Assembly (NCBI RefSeq): GCF_019139535.1
Contig: NZ_CP077073.1
Span: 2,260,501 to 2,324,500, forward strand
DNA: 64,000 nucleotides
Reading direction: 5' to 3'
Source: Pseudomonas muyukensis
Lineage (GTDB): Bacteria; Pseudomonadota; Gammaproteobacteria; Pseudomonadales; Pseudomonadaceae
In this document: in pieces, positions 19,924-30,985 of the stretch
Position numbering within the stretch: the first letter of the stretch is position 1
How the letters are laid out: each line of letters begins with the position of its first letter
Program-made: the position numbers and the translations under genes
The notes under the pieces: generated by a model
The model's input: the letters and a program-made list of their open reading frames with translations, nothing else
Told to the model about the DNA's origin: nothing
Database searches by the model: none

Positions 19924-20448
19924 GCCCCGGGCGACCGAGCAGCGACACTGGCGCCGGCGCCATTGCCGGCCCACCCACCAGCGCCAGTACAGCATGGTGG
20001 TGAAGTAGGCCAGCACGCCGAGCACCACCCCGCACACCACCGAGCCCAGCAGGAACGGTTGCCAGATCGTCGCCAGCTGGTCGGTGACCCAGTCGACGGT
20101 GATCTCCTCCGGCAGGGTGCGCGGCGGCACCTGCATCAGCCAGGCGCCGGTCATGTAGGTCACGAAGAACACCGGTGGCATGGTCAGCGGGTTGGTCAGC
20201 CACACCAGGCTCACCGCGATGGGCAGGTTGCCCCGTACCGGGATGGCCAGCGCCGCGGCCAGCAGCATCTGCATGGGGATGGGGATGAGTGCGGCGAACA
20301 GGCCGACGCCCATGGCCCGCGCCACCGAATGTCGATTCAGGTGCCAGAGGTTGGGGTCGTGCAGCAGCGTGCCGAAAAAGCGTAAGGACTTGTGTTCCCG
20401 GATGCTGGTCGGGTCCGGCATGTAGCGTTTGAACAGACGGCGCGGCAT
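19807..20448 (-). CDS. DUF2062 family membrane protein with extended C-terminus
   Basis: A 213-residue frame whose first 170 residues match DUF2062 proteins: MPRRLFKRYMPDPTSIR, then a small membrane domain with helices near residues 45-70, 85-110 and 138-160. The remaining tail, rich in His, Gln and Ala (for example HAQRIEHGGSHQHEADRG), is read antisense to the ABC permease and is not domain-like. This suggests an ancestral stop codon near 19920 was lost in this lineage. The function of the family is unknown. The start is the ATG at 20446-20448. Confidence 0.8.
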   Translation of the reverse strand: MPRRLFKRYMPDPTSIREHKSLRFFGTLLHDPNLWHLNRHSVARAMGVGLFAALIPIPMQMLLAAALAIPVRGNLPIAVSLVWLTNPLTMPPVFFVTYMTGAWLMQVPPRTLPEEITVDWVTDQLATIWQPFLLGSVVCGVVLGVLAYFTTMLYWRWWVGRQWRRRQCRCSVARGSGAHAAAADQQAHAQRIEHGGSHQHEADRGANADIRHP

Positions 20449-20591
20449 GTGGGCTCCCGGCGGGTTGATGGGCGTCAGTATGCCTTGATTGAAGCGCAGC
20501 CTCGTTCAGAGTTTGTGACAATTGATTAGCAGGATTTCCCTGCCAATCGACTAAGCCTCAGGGGCCGTTTTCGCTTCTGGAGCTCTATCTC

Positions 20592-22799
20592 ATGCGTACA
20601 GGGATGCTGGCGCTCGCGCTCGGGCTGTTGAGCCTGCGTTTTCTGCCTGCTTTGCCACCGGTCGGGTGGTTGCTTGCACTGTCATTGCTGGGGCTGGCCT
20701 GCCTGCGTACGCGAGGCTGGCCGCTTGGCTGCTACCTGTTGGGGCTGTGCTGGGCGTGCGGATCGGCACAGCAGGCACTGGATGATCGGCTGGCCATGGC
20801 ACTGGACGGGCGCACCTTGTGGCTGGAGGGGCGGGTGGTCGGCCTGCCGGCGCGCAGCGAACGGGGTGTGCGTTTCGAGCTGGAGCAGCCCCGTTCGCGT
20901 CGGGCTGAACTGCCGCAACATCTACAACTGACCTGGTTCGATGGCCCCGCACTGCACGCCGGGGAGCGCTGGCGGCTGGCGGTCAACCTGCGCCGCCCGC
21001 ATGGGTTGCTCAACCCCCATGGCCCGGACCGCGAGGCGACCCTGCTGGCGCGGCGCATCGGCGCCACCGGCACGGTCAAGGCGGGTGAGTGGCTCGGCGC
21101 TCCCGCCCTCGATTGGCGCGACGGCATCCGCCAACGCTTGCTGGCGGTCGATGCCCAGGGGCGTGAGGCGGCCCTGGCTGCGCTGGTGCTGGGCGATGGC
21201 GCGGGGTTGGCGCGCCAGGATTGGCAGGCCCTGCAAGCCACCGGCACGGTCCATTTGCTGGTGATCTCCGGGCAGCACATCGGGCTGCTGGCCGGGTTGG
21301 TGTATGGCGCGGTGGCCGGGCTGGCCCGCTTGGGCGGGTGGCCGCGGCGCCTGCCTTGGTTGCCCTGGGCCTGCGGCCTGGCCATGGGGGCTGCGCTGCT
21401 GTACGGCTGGCTGGCGGGGTATGGCGTGCCGGTGCAGCGTGCCTGCCTGATGCTGGCGGTGGTGCTGCTGTGGCGCCTGCGCTTTCGCCAGCTGGGCGTG
21501 GGGCTGCCCTTGTTGCTGGCGCTGCTGGGGGTGTTGCTGGTCGAGCCGCTGGCCAGCCTGTTGCCGGGCTTCTGGCTGTCGTTTGCCGCCGTGGCGGTGC
21601 TGGCGCTGTGTTTTTCTGCCCGGCTGGGCGCCTGGCGGCCCTGGCAGGCCTGGACGCGGGCGCAATGGGTGATCGCCGTGGGCCTGCTGCCGGTGTTGCT
21701 GGCGCTGGGCCTGCCGATCAGCCTTACGGCGCCGCTGGCCAACTTGCTGGCGGTGCCGTGGCTGAGCCTGGCGGTGCTGCCCTTGGCCTTGCTCGGTACC
21801 GCGCTGCTGCCGCTGCCTTGGCTGGGGGAGGGGCTGTTGTGGTTGGCGGGCGTTTCGCTGCACGGCCTGTTTGGCTGGCTTGCCTGGGCGGCAGGGCTTG
21901 TGCCGGCGTGGACAGGCGAGCCGCTGCCGCTGTGGGCTGGGCTGCTGGTGGGGCTTGGCGCGTTGCTGGCGCTGTTGCCTCGGGGTGTGCCCTTGCGTGT
22001 GCCGGGTGCGGTCCTGTTGCTGGCCTTGTGGGTGCCACGCGAGCAGGTGCCACATGGCCAGGTCGAAGTCTGGCAGTTGGACGTTGGTCAAGGGCTGGCG
22101 GTGTTGCTGCGCACGCGCCAGCACAGCCTGCTGTATGACGCAGGCCCTGCGATGGGGGAGAGCGACCTGGGCGAAAGCGTGGTGCTGCCGACCTTGCGCA
22201 AGCTTGGGGTACGGCAGCTGGACCTGATGCTGATCAGCCATGCCCATGCCGACCATGCCGGGGGCGCCGGGGCCATTCGCCGGGGCCTGCCGGTGTTGCG
22301 CGAGCTGGGCGGGGAGAACACTGGCGGGGCGATTTGCAGCAGCGGTGAGCGCTGGCAGTGGGATGGCGTCGAGTTCGAGCTTTGGCACTGGCCGCAGGGG
22401 CCGTCGAGTAACGAGCGTTCTTGCGTGCTGCGGGTCGAGGCCAATGGTGAGCGTTTGCTGCTGGCAGGCGACATGGAGGCCGGTGCCGAGCGGGCCTGGC
22501 TGGCGGGCAATGCCGATACCCGCATTGATTGGCTGCAGGCGCCGCACCATGGCAGCCGCACCTCGTCCAGCGAGGTGATGCTAAGGGCCATGGCCCCGCG
22601 CGGGGTGTTGATATCGCGCGGGCGGCACAATGGCTTCGGGCATCCGCATCCACAGGTTATCGAGCGTTATCGGCGGCACGGGGTGCGGGTGCATGACACC
22701 GCCCTGGAGGGGGCGCTGGGGTTGCGGTTGGGCAGTCAGGGTGGGGCGGTGGGGGAGCGCGCCGGGCGCAGGTTTTGGCGGGGTGGTGGAGGCAGTTGA
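20592..22799 (+). CDS. comEC: ComEC/Rec2 competence channel protein
   Basis: A 735-residue inner-membrane protein that takes up single-stranded DNA in naturally competent bacteria. An N-terminal ComEC_N soluble region is followed by the Competence domain with many membrane helices (about residues 210-480). A C-terminal metallo-beta-lactamase-like domain carries SHAHADHAGG (residue about 550) and a further APHHGSRTSS. The ATG at 20592 follows a GGAGCTC site. Natural transformation is not well established in this group, so a working uptake system cannot be inferred from this gene alone. It is monocistronic and ends before a REP-like repeat. Confidence 0.95.
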   Translation: MRTGMLALALGLLSLRFLPALPPVGWLLALSLLGLACLRTRGWPLGCYLLGLCWACGSAQQALDDRLAMALDGRTLWLEGRVVGLPARSERGVRFELEQPRSRRAELPQHLQLTWFDGPALHAGERWRLAVNLRRPHGLLNPHGPDREATLLARRIGATGTVKAGEWLGAPALDWRDGIRQRLLAVDAQGREAALAALVLGDGAGLARQDWQALQATGTVHLLVISGQHIGLLAGLVYGAVAGLARLGGWPRRLPWLPWACGLAMGAALLYGWLAGYGVPVQRACLMLAVVLLWRLRFRQLGVGLPLLLALLGVLLVEPLASLLPGFWLSFAAVAVLALCFSARLGAWRPWQAWTRAQWVIAVGLLPVLLALGLPISLTAPLANLLAVPWLSLAVLPLALLGTALLPLPWLGEGLLWLAGVSLHGLFGWLAWAAGLVPAWTGEPLPLWAGLLVGLGALLALLPRGVPLRVPGAVLLLALWVPREQVPHGQVEVWQLDVGQGLAVLLRTRQHSLLYDAGPAMGESDLGESVVLPTLRKLGVRQLDLMLISHAHADHAGGAGAIRRGLPVLRELGGENTGGAICSSGERWQWDGVEFELWHWPQGPSSNERSCVLRVEANGERLLLAGDMEAGAERAWLAGNADTRIDWLQAPHHGSRTSSSEVMLRAMAPRGVLISRGRHNGFGHPHPQVIERYRRHGVRVHDTALEGALGLRLGSQGGAVGERAGRRFWRGGGGS

Positions 22800-22821
22800 T
22801 GATCCGGCAGCGGGCGCGATT

Positions 22822-22937
22822 CCTGTAGGAGCGGCCTTGTGTCGCGATGGGCCGCAAAGCGGCCCCGGCATTCTTGGACAGGACAAAGATCCTCGGGCCG
22901 CTGCGCGCCCCTTCGCGACACAAGGCCGCTCCTGCAA
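22822..22937. repeat. REP-like inverted repeat pair
   Basis: Arms CTGTAGGAGCGGCCTTGTG (from 22822) and CACAAGGCCGCTCCTGC (to 22937) around a 30 nt centre. It separates comEC from the exbB promoter region. Confidence 0.85.
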
Positions 22938-23029
22938 AAGCCGTGATTGCATGTTCCCTGACCTCCGGCAGATGAGCCCCCTGCGCGCCTATGGTAGAGT
23001 GGCGGCCTTTTTCCGAGGGGATGCTTACT

Positions 23030-23665
23030 GTGTGGGAATTGGTCAAGTCTGGTGGCTGGATGATGCTGCCGATCATCCTGAGCTCCATCGCCGCCATGGC
23101 GATCGTCGTCGAGCGCCTGTGGACCCTGCGCGCCAGCCGTGTCACCCCGCCGCACCTGCTGGGCCAGGTGTGGATGTGGATCAAGGACAAGCAACTGACC
23201 AGTGACAAGCTCAAGGCCTTGCGCGCCGATTCGCCGCTGGGTGAGATCCTCGCCGCGGGCCTGGCCAACTCGCGCCATGGCCGCGAAATCATGAAAGAGT
23301 GCATCGAGGAAGCCGCTTCGCGGGTCATCCACGAGCTCGAGCGCTACATCAGCACCCTCGGCACCATCGCCGCCATGGCCCCGTTGCTGGGCTTGCTGGG
23401 CACCGTGCTGGGCATGATCGACATCTTCAGCGCCTTCATGGGCTCGCAGATGACCGCCAACGCCGCGGTACTGGCCGGCGGTATTTCCAAGGCCCTGGTT
23501 ACCACCGCGGCTGGCCTGATGGTCGGTATCCCGGCGGTGTTCTTCCACCGTTTCCTGCTGCGCCGCATCGACGAGCTGGTGGTGGGCATGGAACAGGAAG
23601 CGATCAAGCTGGTGGAAGTGCTGCAGGGCGATCGTGAAGTGGAAGTGGCCGGAGGCAAGGCGTGA
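23030..23665 (+). CDS. exbB: MotA/TolQ/ExbB-type proton channel protein
   Basis: A 211-residue inner-membrane protein of the ExbB/TolQ family with three membrane helices (about residues 8-28, 110-132 and 150-175). The conserved segment is LGTIAAMAPLLGLLGTVLGM. With ExbD it uses the proton gradient to energise an outer-membrane process through TonB-like partners. I chose the GTG at 23030 because the GAGGGG ribosome site ends at 23020, giving 9 nt spacing, while the in-frame ATG at 23021 would have none. First gene of the exbB-exbD-lpxK-trm112-kdsB-ptp-murB operon. No tonB is adjacent. Confidence 0.9.
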   Translation: MWELVKSGGWMMLPIILSSIAAMAIVVERLWTLRASRVTPPHLLGQVWMWIKDKQLTSDKLKALRADSPLGEILAAGLANSRHGREIMKECIEEAASRVIHELERYISTLGTIAAMAPLLGLLGTVLGMIDIFSAFMGSQMTANAAVLAGGISKALVTTAAGLMVGIPAVFFHRFLLRRIDELVVGMEQEAIKLVEVLQGDREVEVAGGKA

Positions 23666-24096
23666 AGTTCCGGCGCAACCGTCAGCGCGAGAACGTCGAT
23701 ATCAACCTGGCGTCGCTGATCGACGTGGTGTTCGTGCTGCTGCTGTTCTTCGTGGTCACCACCACCTTCACCCGCGAGACCCAGTTGCGCGTCGAGCTGC
23801 CCGAGGCCAGCAGCGCCGCGCCCGCGCAGCCCGATGACGGCAAGCTGATCGAGGTCACCATCAGCGCCGATGGCGTGTACTCGGTGAACAACCACCTGCT
23901 GCCCAAGAGCGACCTGGATACCCTGACCGAGGCGATCGAGAAGGAGTCCGGCGGTGACATCACCCTGCCGCTGGCCATCAGCGCCGACGGCAAGACCCCG
24001 CACCAGGCCGTGGTCACCGCAATGGATGCGGCCGGCAAGCTCGGCTTCAGCAAGTTGCGCATGACCACCGTCGAGGCCGCGCAGGGCAACCCCTGA
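23662..24096 (+). CDS. exbD: ExbD/TolR family biopolymer transport protein
   Basis: A 144-residue protein with one N-terminal membrane helix, [19 protein letters not shown], whose Asp is the proton-responsive residue of the family. A periplasmic domain of about 100 residues follows. It starts with GTG and overlaps the exbB stop by 4 nt (GTGA), so it is translationally coupled and forms the channel complex with ExbB. Its stop overlaps the lpxK ATG (TGATG). Confidence 0.93.
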   Translation: MKFRRNRQRENVDINLASLIDVVFVLLLFFVVTTTFTRETQLRVELPEASSAAPAQPDDGKLIEVTISADGVYSVNNHLLPKSDLDTLTEAIEKESGGDITLPLAISADGKTPHQAVVTAMDAAGKLGFSKLRMTTVEAAQGNP

Positions 24097-25106
24097 TGGC
24101 CTTCGCCGACCGTCTGCTTGCCGCCTGGTACGCCGGGCACCCGGCACTGGCCTTGCTGCGCCCGCTGGAGGCCCTGTACCGGCGGGTGGTGACGCGCAAG
24201 CGCGCGCGCTTCCTCAGTGGCCAGAGCGCCAGCTATCGCGCCCCGGTGCCGGTGATCGTGGTGGGCAACATCACCGTGGGCGGCACCGGCAAGACGCCGA
24301 TGATCCTCTGGCTGATCGAGCACTGCCGCCGGCAGGGGCTCAAGGTTGGCGTGGTCAGCCGTGGCTACGGGGCCAAGCCACCCCAGTACCCGTGGCGCGT
24401 CAGCGCCGATCAGCCGGCCGGGCAGGCCGGTGACGAGCCTTTGCTGATCGTCCAGCGCAGCGGTGTGCCGCTGATGATCGACCCTGACCGCTCGCGTGCG
24501 GTCCAGGCGTTGCTGGCCAGTGACGCGCCAGACCTGATTCTCTGCGACGACGGCATGCAGCACTACCGCCTGGCCCGCGACCTGGAACTGGTGCTGATCG
24601 ATGCCGCCCGTGGCCTGGGCAACCGCCGCTGCCTGCCAGCCGGCCCGCTGCGCGAACCCGCCGAGCGCCTGGGCGAGGCGGACGCGGTGCTGTTCAATGG
24701 CGCCGAGGCCGACCGCGACGACGGCTTCGCCTTCGGCCTGCAGCCCTCGGCGCTGATCAACCTGCGCAGTGGCGAGCGCCGTGGCCTCGACCTGTTCCCT
24801 GCCGGCCAGGCGCTGCACGCCGTGGCCGGCATCGGCAACCCGCAACGTTTCTTCAACACCCTGCTGGGGCTAAACTGGCAGCCGGTGCCGCACCCCTTCG
24901 CCGACCATGCGCCGTACAGCCGCGAGGTGCTGTCGTTCAGCCCCTCGCTGCCGCTGGTGATGACCGAGAAGGATGCGGTGAAATGCCGGCCCTTCGCCGC
25001 CGAAGACTGGTGGTACCTGGCCGTCGATGCCGTGCCGTCACCGGCGTTTCGCGCCTGGTTCGACGCCCAGCTCGACCGCCTGTTGCCTGGCCGTCCCCGG
25101 CCCTGA
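24096..25106 (+). CDS. lpxK: Tetraacyldisaccharide 4'-kinase
   Basis: A 336-residue inner-membrane-associated kinase that phosphorylates the 4' position of the lipid A disaccharide. The Walker A motif is [12 protein letters not shown] (about residues 52-63), after an N-terminal hydrophobic anchor region. The family segments [16 protein letters not shown] and MTEKDAVKC are visible. It overlaps exbD by one base (TGATG). The context with kdsB makes this a lipid A / Kdo supply operon. Confidence 0.96.
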   Translation: MAFADRLLAAWYAGHPALALLRPLEALYRRVVTRKRARFLSGQSASYRAPVPVIVVGNITVGGTGKTPMILWLIEHCRRQGLKVGVVSRGYGAKPPQYPWRVSADQPAGQAGDEPLLIVQRSGVPLMIDPDRSRAVQALLASDAPDLILCDDGMQHYRLARDLELVLIDAARGLGNRRCLPAGPLREPAERLGEADAVLFNGAEADRDDGFAFGLQPSALINLRSGERRGLDLFPAGQALHAVAGIGNPQRFFNTLLGLNWQPVPHPFADHAPYSREVLSFSPSLPLVMTEKDAVKCRPFAAEDWWYLAVDAVPSPAFRAWFDAQLDRLLPGRPRP

Positions 25107-25147
25107 GCCTTTTTCATTTTCCGGCCACTGGCCTCAAGGAAACCTCC

Positions 25148-25329
25148 ATGGACACCAAACTGCTCGATATCCTGGCCTGCCCGATCACCAAGGGCCCGCT
25201 CAAGCTCAGCGCCGACAAGAGCGAGCTGATCAGCAAGGGCGCGGGCCTGGCCTACCCGATCCGCGACGGCATTCCGGTGATGCTGGAGAGCGAGGCGCGC
25301 ACCCTGACCGACGACGAGCGCCTGGACAA

Positions 25330-25333
<4 letters not shown>
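25148..25333 (+). CDS. Trm112 family small protein
   Basis: A 61-residue protein beginning [18 protein letters not shown]. The family is the YcaR/Trm112 fold, whose eukaryotic and archaeal members activate methyltransferases; the bacterial role is not settled. Only one Cys remains of the zinc-binding set seen in other members, so it may not bind zinc. It lies between lpxK and kdsB as in many proteobacteria and overlaps the kdsB ATG by 4 nt (ATGA). CAAGGAA precedes its start. Confidence 0.92.
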
Positions 25334-26093
<760 letters not shown>

Positions 26094-26094
<1 letters not shown>

Positions 26095-26558
26095 TGCGCG
26101 TCCTGTTCGTCTGCCTCGGCAACATCTGCCGTTCGCCAACTGCCGAAGGCGTGCTGCGCCACCAATTGCAGGCCGCAGGCCTCGGTGATGTGGTGCAGGT
26201 AGCCTCCGCCGGCACCGGCGACTGGCATGTGGGCAAGGCGCCCGACAACCGTACCTGCAAGGCCGCCCTGGCCCGTGGCTACGACCTGTCGCGCCAGCGT
26301 GCCCAGCAGGTCAAAACGGCGCACTTTGCCGAGTACGACCTGGTGCTGGCCATGGACAAGAGCAACCTGGGCAACCTGCAGGCGCTGCGCCCGCACAACG
26401 CCAAGGGCGAGCTCGACCTGTTCCTGCGCCGTTATGGCGCGGCCCTGGATGAAGTACCGGACCCTTACTACGGCGGCGCCGAGGGCTTCGAGCAGGTGCT
26501 TGACCTGATCGAGGCGGCCTGCCGCGAGCTGGTCGTGGAAATCAAGGGGCGGTTATGA
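26094..26558 (+). CDS. Low molecular weight protein tyrosine phosphatase
   Basis: A 154-residue phosphatase with the active-site loop CLGNICRS (Cys7, Arg13) at its N-terminus and the general-acid aspartate in DPYYGG near residue 123. Members act on phosphotyrosine in polysaccharide export kinases or on other small substrates; no partner tyrosine kinase gene is in this window. It overlaps kdsB (TGATG) and murB (4 nt). Confidence 0.93.
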
Positions 26559-27574
26559 CGGCGCACTGGCAGGAGCGGGTGTCGCTCAAGCCCTACAACA
26601 CCTTTGGCATTGATGTCAGTGCCCGCTATTTCACCCAGGCCCATGACGACGACGAGGTCCGCGATGCCTTGGCCCAGGCTGCCGAGCGGCAGGTGCCGGT
26701 GCTGGTGATCGGCGGCGGCAGCAACCTGTTGCTGTCCCGCGATGTCGAGGCCCTGGTGCTGCACATGGCCAGCCGTGGTCGACGCCTGCTCAGCGACGAT
26801 GGACAGCGCGTGGTGGTGGAGGCCGAGGCCGGTGAGCCGTGGCATCCGTTCGTGCAGTGGAGCCTTGCGCAAGGCTTGTGCGGGCTGGAGAACCTCAGCT
26901 TGATCCCCGGCACCGTGGGCGCCGCGCCGATGCAGAACGTCGGTGCCTATGGCGTGGAGATCAAGGATGTGTTCGCCGGCTTGACCGCGCTGGATCGCGA
27001 GACCGGTGAATTGCGGGATTTCTCGCTGGAGGCGTGCGCCTTTGGCTACCGCGACAGCCTGTTCAAGCGCACTCCCGGGCGCTGGCTGATCCTGCGCGTG
27101 CGCTTTGCCTTGAGCCGCACCTTGCAGGCACACCTGGACTATGGCCCGGTGCGTCAACGCCTGGCGGAGCAGGGCGTCGATCAGCCGAGCGCGCAGGCGA
27201 TCAGCGAGGCGATCTGCAGCATCCGCCGGGAGAAGCTGCCGGACCCGGCCGAGCTGGGCAATGCCGGAAGCTTCTTCAAGAATCCGGTGGTGCCGGCGGC
27301 GCTGGTTGAGCGGATTCGCGCACAGTACCCGGGCGTGGTGGCTTATCCACAGGCCGATGGCCAGGTGAAGCTGGCGGCCGGCTGGCTGATCGAGCAGGCG
27401 GGCTGGAAAGGCTATCGCGATGGCGATGCCGGGGTGCACCGTTTGCAGTCGCTGGTGCTGGTCAATTATGGCCAGGCGAGCGGGGCGCAGTTGCATGGGC
27501 TGGCGCAGCGGATCCAGGCGGATATCCTCGAACGCTTCGGGGTGGCGCTTGAGATGGAGCCGAACCTGTACTGA
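26555..27574 (+). CDS. murB: UDP-N-acetylenolpyruvoylglucosamine reductase
   Basis: A 339-residue FAD enzyme of peptidoglycan precursor synthesis that reduces enolpyruvyl-UDP-GlcNAc to UDP-MurNAc. The FAD-binding segment VIGGGSNLLLS, the SLIPGTVGAAPMQNVGAYG stretch and GNAGSFFKNP, with the catalytic serine, mark a type I (E. coli-like) enzyme. Last gene of the exbB to murB operon. It overlaps the phosphatase gene by 4 nt and is followed by a REP-like pair and a shared terminator. Confidence 0.97.
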   Translation: MTAHWQERVSLKPYNTFGIDVSARYFTQAHDDDEVRDALAQAAERQVPVLVIGGGSNLLLSRDVEALVLHMASRGRRLLSDDGQRVVVEAEAGEPWHPFVQWSLAQGLCGLENLSLIPGTVGAAPMQNVGAYGVEIKDVFAGLTALDRETGELRDFSLEACAFGYRDSLFKRTPGRWLILRVRFALSRTLQAHLDYGPVRQRLAEQGVDQPSAQAISEAICSIRREKLPDPAELGNAGSFFKNPVVPAALVERIRAQYPGVVAYPQADGQVKLAAGWLIEQAGWKGYRDGDAGVHRLQSLVLVNYGQASGAQLHGLAQRIQADILERFGVALEMEPNLY

Positions 27575-27594
27575 TCAGTGCCAGCACCGCGTCG

Positions 27595-27669
27595 CCTGGT
27601 TCGCCGGCAAGGCCGGCTCCTACGGGGGGTGGTGGTTTGAGGTAGGAGCCAGCCTTGCTGGCGAACCAG
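27595..27669. repeat. REP-like inverted repeat pair
   Basis: CCTGGTTCGCCGGCAAGGCCGG and its inverse TAGGAGCCAGCCTTGCTGGC around a short GT-rich centre. Confidence 0.8.
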
Positions 27670-27700
27670 GCCAAAGACGTACTTGATACGACAGCGGTAA

Positions 27701-27739
27701 AGAAAAAGCCCCGCCAGTTCGCACTGGCGGGGCTTTTTC
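27701..27739. terminator. Bidirectional terminator between murB and rne
   Basis: AAAAAGCCCCGCCAGT-TCGC-ACTGGCGGGGCTTTTT: a 16 bp near-perfect stem with an A run on one side and a T run on the other, so it serves both the murB (+) and rne (-) transcripts. Confidence 0.93.
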
Positions 27740-27754
27740 ATTCAGCCGTGGCTA

Positions 27755-30700
27755 TCAACCGTGATGAGGCTTGTGCTCATCGGCGGTGTCCAGCGCCGGT
27801 GCCGGGGCTGCTTCGGCGGCGGCCTGGGCAGCAGCGGCGGCTGCGGCTTCGGCTTCACGCTTGCGACGACGCACTTCACGTGGGTCGTTCGGCGCGCGGC
27901 CGTTGGACAGCATGACGGTAGCGGGCTCGACCGGCGCTTCGACCGGGGTCTGCTCGGCAACCACTGGAGCAGGCTCGGCGACTGGCGCTTCGACCACTTC
28001 AGGCTGGGCTTCGGCTACCGGAGCAGGCTGCTCGGCAACGGGTGCCTCGACTTCGGCCGCTTCGACAACCTGGGCCTGCTCGATCTCACCGGCTTCAACC
28101 ACAGGGGCTGGTTCGACCGCTGCAGGTTCTGCAGGGGCTGGGACGGCGGCGGCAGGCTGCTCGGCGACGGCTTCTTCGATCACTGGTTGTGGCGCGACTT
28201 CAACCACGGGCTCGATGCTCGGCTCGACGGCGACGACCGGCTCGCTGACAGGTTGCTCGACCGCTGGGGCGATCTCGACCTGCTCGACCTGCTCGGCTTG
28301 CTCGGCGACGACCTCGACGGCTTCGACCTGGGCCTGCTCGACCACCGCGGTGGCGCGCTCAGCCTGCTGGTTGGCTTCGGCGTCGGCTTCGGCGCTGATG
28401 TTGCTGGTGGCAACGGCGGCGGTGACGGCGATGCCGGCGGCCAATTCGGCACCCAGCTCGGTGGCCTGGTGCTGCTGTGGCTGCTGCTCTTCACCGGCGT
28501 CTTCGTCGCCGCCATCGATCAGCTCGCCATTGGCGTTGCGCTGGCGCTCGCGGCGGTTGCTGCGACGACGCTGGCCACGGGAACGGCGGCGTGGACGCTC
28601 GCCATCGGCGCCTTCCTGCTCGTCCTGCAGCAGCTCTTCGTTCGGCAACTGCTCTTCGACCAGCTCGGCGGCCTGTTCGGCAACCTGCTCGTCAGGGCGC
28701 GGCTGGCGCTCTTCGCGCGGCGGACGCGGCTGGCGTTCTTCACGCGGGGCACGCTCTTCGCGTGGCGCGCGCTCTTCACGCGGGGCACGTTCCTCGCGTG
28801 GCTGGCGCTCTTCGCGTGGGGCGCGCTCTTCGCGTGGTGCACGTTCTTCACGTGGGGCACGCTCTTCGCGGGCTACACGTTCTTCGCGCGGGGCACGTTC
28901 TTCACGGGGCTGGCGCTCTTCGCGGGCGACGGCTGGGGTGGCGTCCAGCGGCTCGCGCAGTTCACGCACGCGCTCTTCGCGGTTGCCACGGCGGTCTTCG
29001 CGCGGCTGACGTGGCTGACGCTCTTCGCGTGGGGCGCGTTCTTCACGTGGTGCACGTTCCTCGCGAGGGGCGCGTTCTTCACGGGGCTGGCGCTCTTCAC
29101 GCGGAGCACGTTCGCTGCGCTCTTCGCGCGGCTTGCGGTCTTCGTCGCGGCGGCCATTGCGGTTGCGGCTCTGCTGGCGACCGTTGCGGCGCTCCTCGTT
29201 GCGCGCTGGGCGCTCGGTAGCCGGCTTCTCGGTGCTCACGGCCGGGGCGGCGGCAGGTTCGTCCTTGCCGGCGAACAGGCTGACCAGCGACTTGACCAGG
29301 CCCTTGAACAGGCTTGGCTCGGCAACGTGCTGGACCGGCGCGACCGGCGCGGCTGGCTGCTCTTCGACAGCGCTCGGCACCGGGGCGTTGGCGCGGGCCG
29401 GCGCGGTTTTCACCGCGGCTTCCTGGCGCACCAGGGTACGGGTGGCGGTCGGTTGCGGCGCTTCTTCGGTTTCGGCGGCGGCGATCTCGTAGCTGGACTG
29501 GTTGTTCAGCACTTCCGGGTTGTCGTCGCGCAGGCGCTGGACTTCGAAGTGCGGGGTTTCCAGGTGATCGTTCGGCAGGATGATGATGCGCGCGCGGGTG
29601 CGCAGTTCGATCTTGGTGATCGAGTTGCGCTTCTCGTTGAGCAGGAAGGCGGCCACCGGGATCGGCACCTGGGCGCGAACCTCGGCGGTGCGGTCCTTCA
29701 GGGCTTCTTCCTCGATCAGGCGCAGGATCGCCAGCGACAGCGACTCGACGTCACGGATGATGCCGGTGCCCGAGCAGCGTGGGCAGACGATGCCGCTGCT
29801 TTCACCCAGCGACGGGCGCAGGCGTTGGCGCGACATCTCCAGCAGGCCGAAGCGCGAGATACGGCCTACCTGTACGCGGGCGCGGTCGGCCTCCAGGCAT
29901 TCACGCACGCGTTCTTCGACGGCGCGCTGGTTCTTCGCCGGGGTCATGTCGATGAAGTCGATGACGATCAGGCCGCCGATATCACGCAGGCGCAGCTGGC
30001 GGGCGATTTCCTCGGCCGCTTCCAGGTTGGTCTGCAGCGCGGTTTCCTCGATGTCGCTGCCCTTGGTGGCGCGCGCCGAGTTGATGTCGATGGAGACCAG
30101 GGCCTCGGTCGGGTCGATGACGATCGAGCCGCCGGACGGCAGGTCGACGACGCGCTGGAAGGCGGTCTCGATCTGGCTTTCGATCTGGAAGCGGTTGAAC
30201 AGCGGCACGCTGTCTTCGTACAGCTTCACCTTGCTGGCGTACTGCGGCATCACCTGGCGGATGAAGGTCAGGGCTTCTTCCTGGGCGTCGATGCTGTCGA
30301 TCAGCACTTCGCCGATGTCCTGGCGCAGGTAGTCGCGGATGGCGCGAATGATGACGTTGCTTTCCTGGTAGATCAGGAACGGCGCGACGCGGTCTTGCGA
30401 GGCTTCCTTGATGGCGGTCCACAGCTGCAGCAGGTAGTCGAGGTCCCACTGCATTTCTTCGCTGCTGCGGCCCAGGCCCGCGGTGCGCACGATCAGGCCC
30501 ATGTCGCCCGGAACGGTGAGGCCGTTCAGCGCTTCGCGCAGTTCGTTGCGCTCTTCGCCTTCGATGCGGCGGGAGATGCCACCGGCGCGCGGGTTGTTGG
30601 GCATCAGCACCAGGTAGCGGCCGGCCAGGCTGATGAAGGTGGTCAGGGCGGCGCCTTTGTTGCCGCGCTCTTCCTTCTCGACCTGGACGATGACTTCCTG

Positions 30701-30985
30701 GCCTTCGCTCAGCACTTCCTTGATGTTGACCCGACCTTCAGGGGCTTTCTTGAAGTATTCGCGGGAGATTTCTTTCAGCGGCAGGAAGCCGTGACGTTCG
30801 GAGCCGAAGTCGACGAAGGCGGCTTCAAGGCTGGGCTCGATCCGGGTGATCTTGCCTTTGTAGATGTTGGCCTTTTTCTGCTCACGGGCACCGGACTCGA
30901 TGTCCAGGTCGTAGAGGCGTTGGCCGTCCACCAGGGCTACACGCAACTCTTCGGGTTGAGTTGCGTTAATCAGCATTCTTTTCAT
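27755..30985 (-). CDS. rne: Ribonuclease E
   Basis: A 1076-residue endoribonuclease and degradosome scaffold. The N-terminal catalytic half has the S1 RNA-binding domain ([20 protein letters not shown]) and the DNase I-like fold with the metal-binding aspartates in VSIDINSA and VIDFIDM. The zinc-link is CPRCSGTG. The C-terminal half is disordered: very Arg/Glu-rich tandem repeats ([12 protein letters not shown]) are followed by a long Glu/Ala/Val/Pro-rich tail ending [17 protein letters not shown]. The ATG at 30985 gives the family start [13 protein letters not shown]. The gene is followed by a bidirectional terminator and preceded by a very long leader. Confidence 0.98.
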   Translation of the reverse strand: MKRMLINATQPEELRVALVDGQRLYDLDIESGAREQKKANIYKGKITRIEPSLEAAFVDFGSERHGFLPLKEISREYFKKAPEGRVNIKEVLSEGQEVIVQVEKEERGNKGAALTTFISLAGRYLVLMPNNPRAGGISRRIEGEERNELREALNGLTVPGDMGLIVRTAGLGRSSEEMQWDLDYLLQLWTAIKEASQDRVAPFLIYQESNVIIRAIRDYLRQDIGEVLIDSIDAQEEALTFIRQVMPQYASKVKLYEDSVPLFNRFQIESQIETAFQRVVDLPSGGSIVIDPTEALVSIDINSARATKGSDIEETALQTNLEAAEEIARQLRLRDIGGLIVIDFIDMTPAKNQRAVEERVRECLEADRARVQVGRISRFGLLEMSRQRLRPSLGESSGIVCPRCSGTGIIRDVESLSLAILRLIEEEALKDRTAEVRAQVPIPVAAFLLNEKRNSITKIELRTRARIIILPNDHLETPHFEVQRLRDDNPEVLNNQSSYEIAAAETEEAPQPTATRTLVRQEAAVKTAPARANAPVPSAVEEQPAAPVAPVQHVAEPSLFKGLVKSLVSLFAGKDEPAAAPAVSTEKPATERPARNEERRNGRQQSRNRNGRRDEDRKPREERSERAPREERQPREERAPREERAPREERAPREERQPRQPREDRRGNREERVRELREPLDATPAVAREERQPREERAPREERVAREERAPREERAPREERAPREERQPREERAPREERAPREERAPREERQPRPPREERQPRPDEQVAEQAAELVEEQLPNEELLQDEQEGADGERPRRRSRGQRRRSNRRERQRNANGELIDGGDEDAGEEQQPQQHQATELGAELAAGIAVTAAVATSNISAEADAEANQQAERATAVVEQAQVEAVEVVAEQAEQVEQVEIAPAVEQPVSEPVVAVEPSIEPVVEVAPQPVIEEAVAEQPAAAVPAPAEPAAVEPAPVVEAGEIEQAQVVEAAEVEAPVAEQPAPVAEAQPEVVEAPVAEPAPVVAEQTPVEAPVEPATVMLSNGRAPNDPREVRRRKREAEAAAAAAAQAAAEAAPAPALDTADEHKPHHG
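28694..29146 (-). repeat. 18-bp tandem repeats encoding PREER(A/Q) in rne
   Basis: Two blocks inside rne (about 29015-29146 and 28694-28930) of degenerate 18 bp units, each encoding the hexapeptide A/Q-PREER. They are separated by a non-repetitive segment ([11 protein letters not shown]). The repeats make up the arginine-rich RNA-binding part of the degradosome scaffold. Confidence 0.85.

Noticed and set aside
28694..29146. CRISPR-like periodic repeat
   Set aside because: The 18 bp units are contiguous, in frame and inside rne; they code for PREER.
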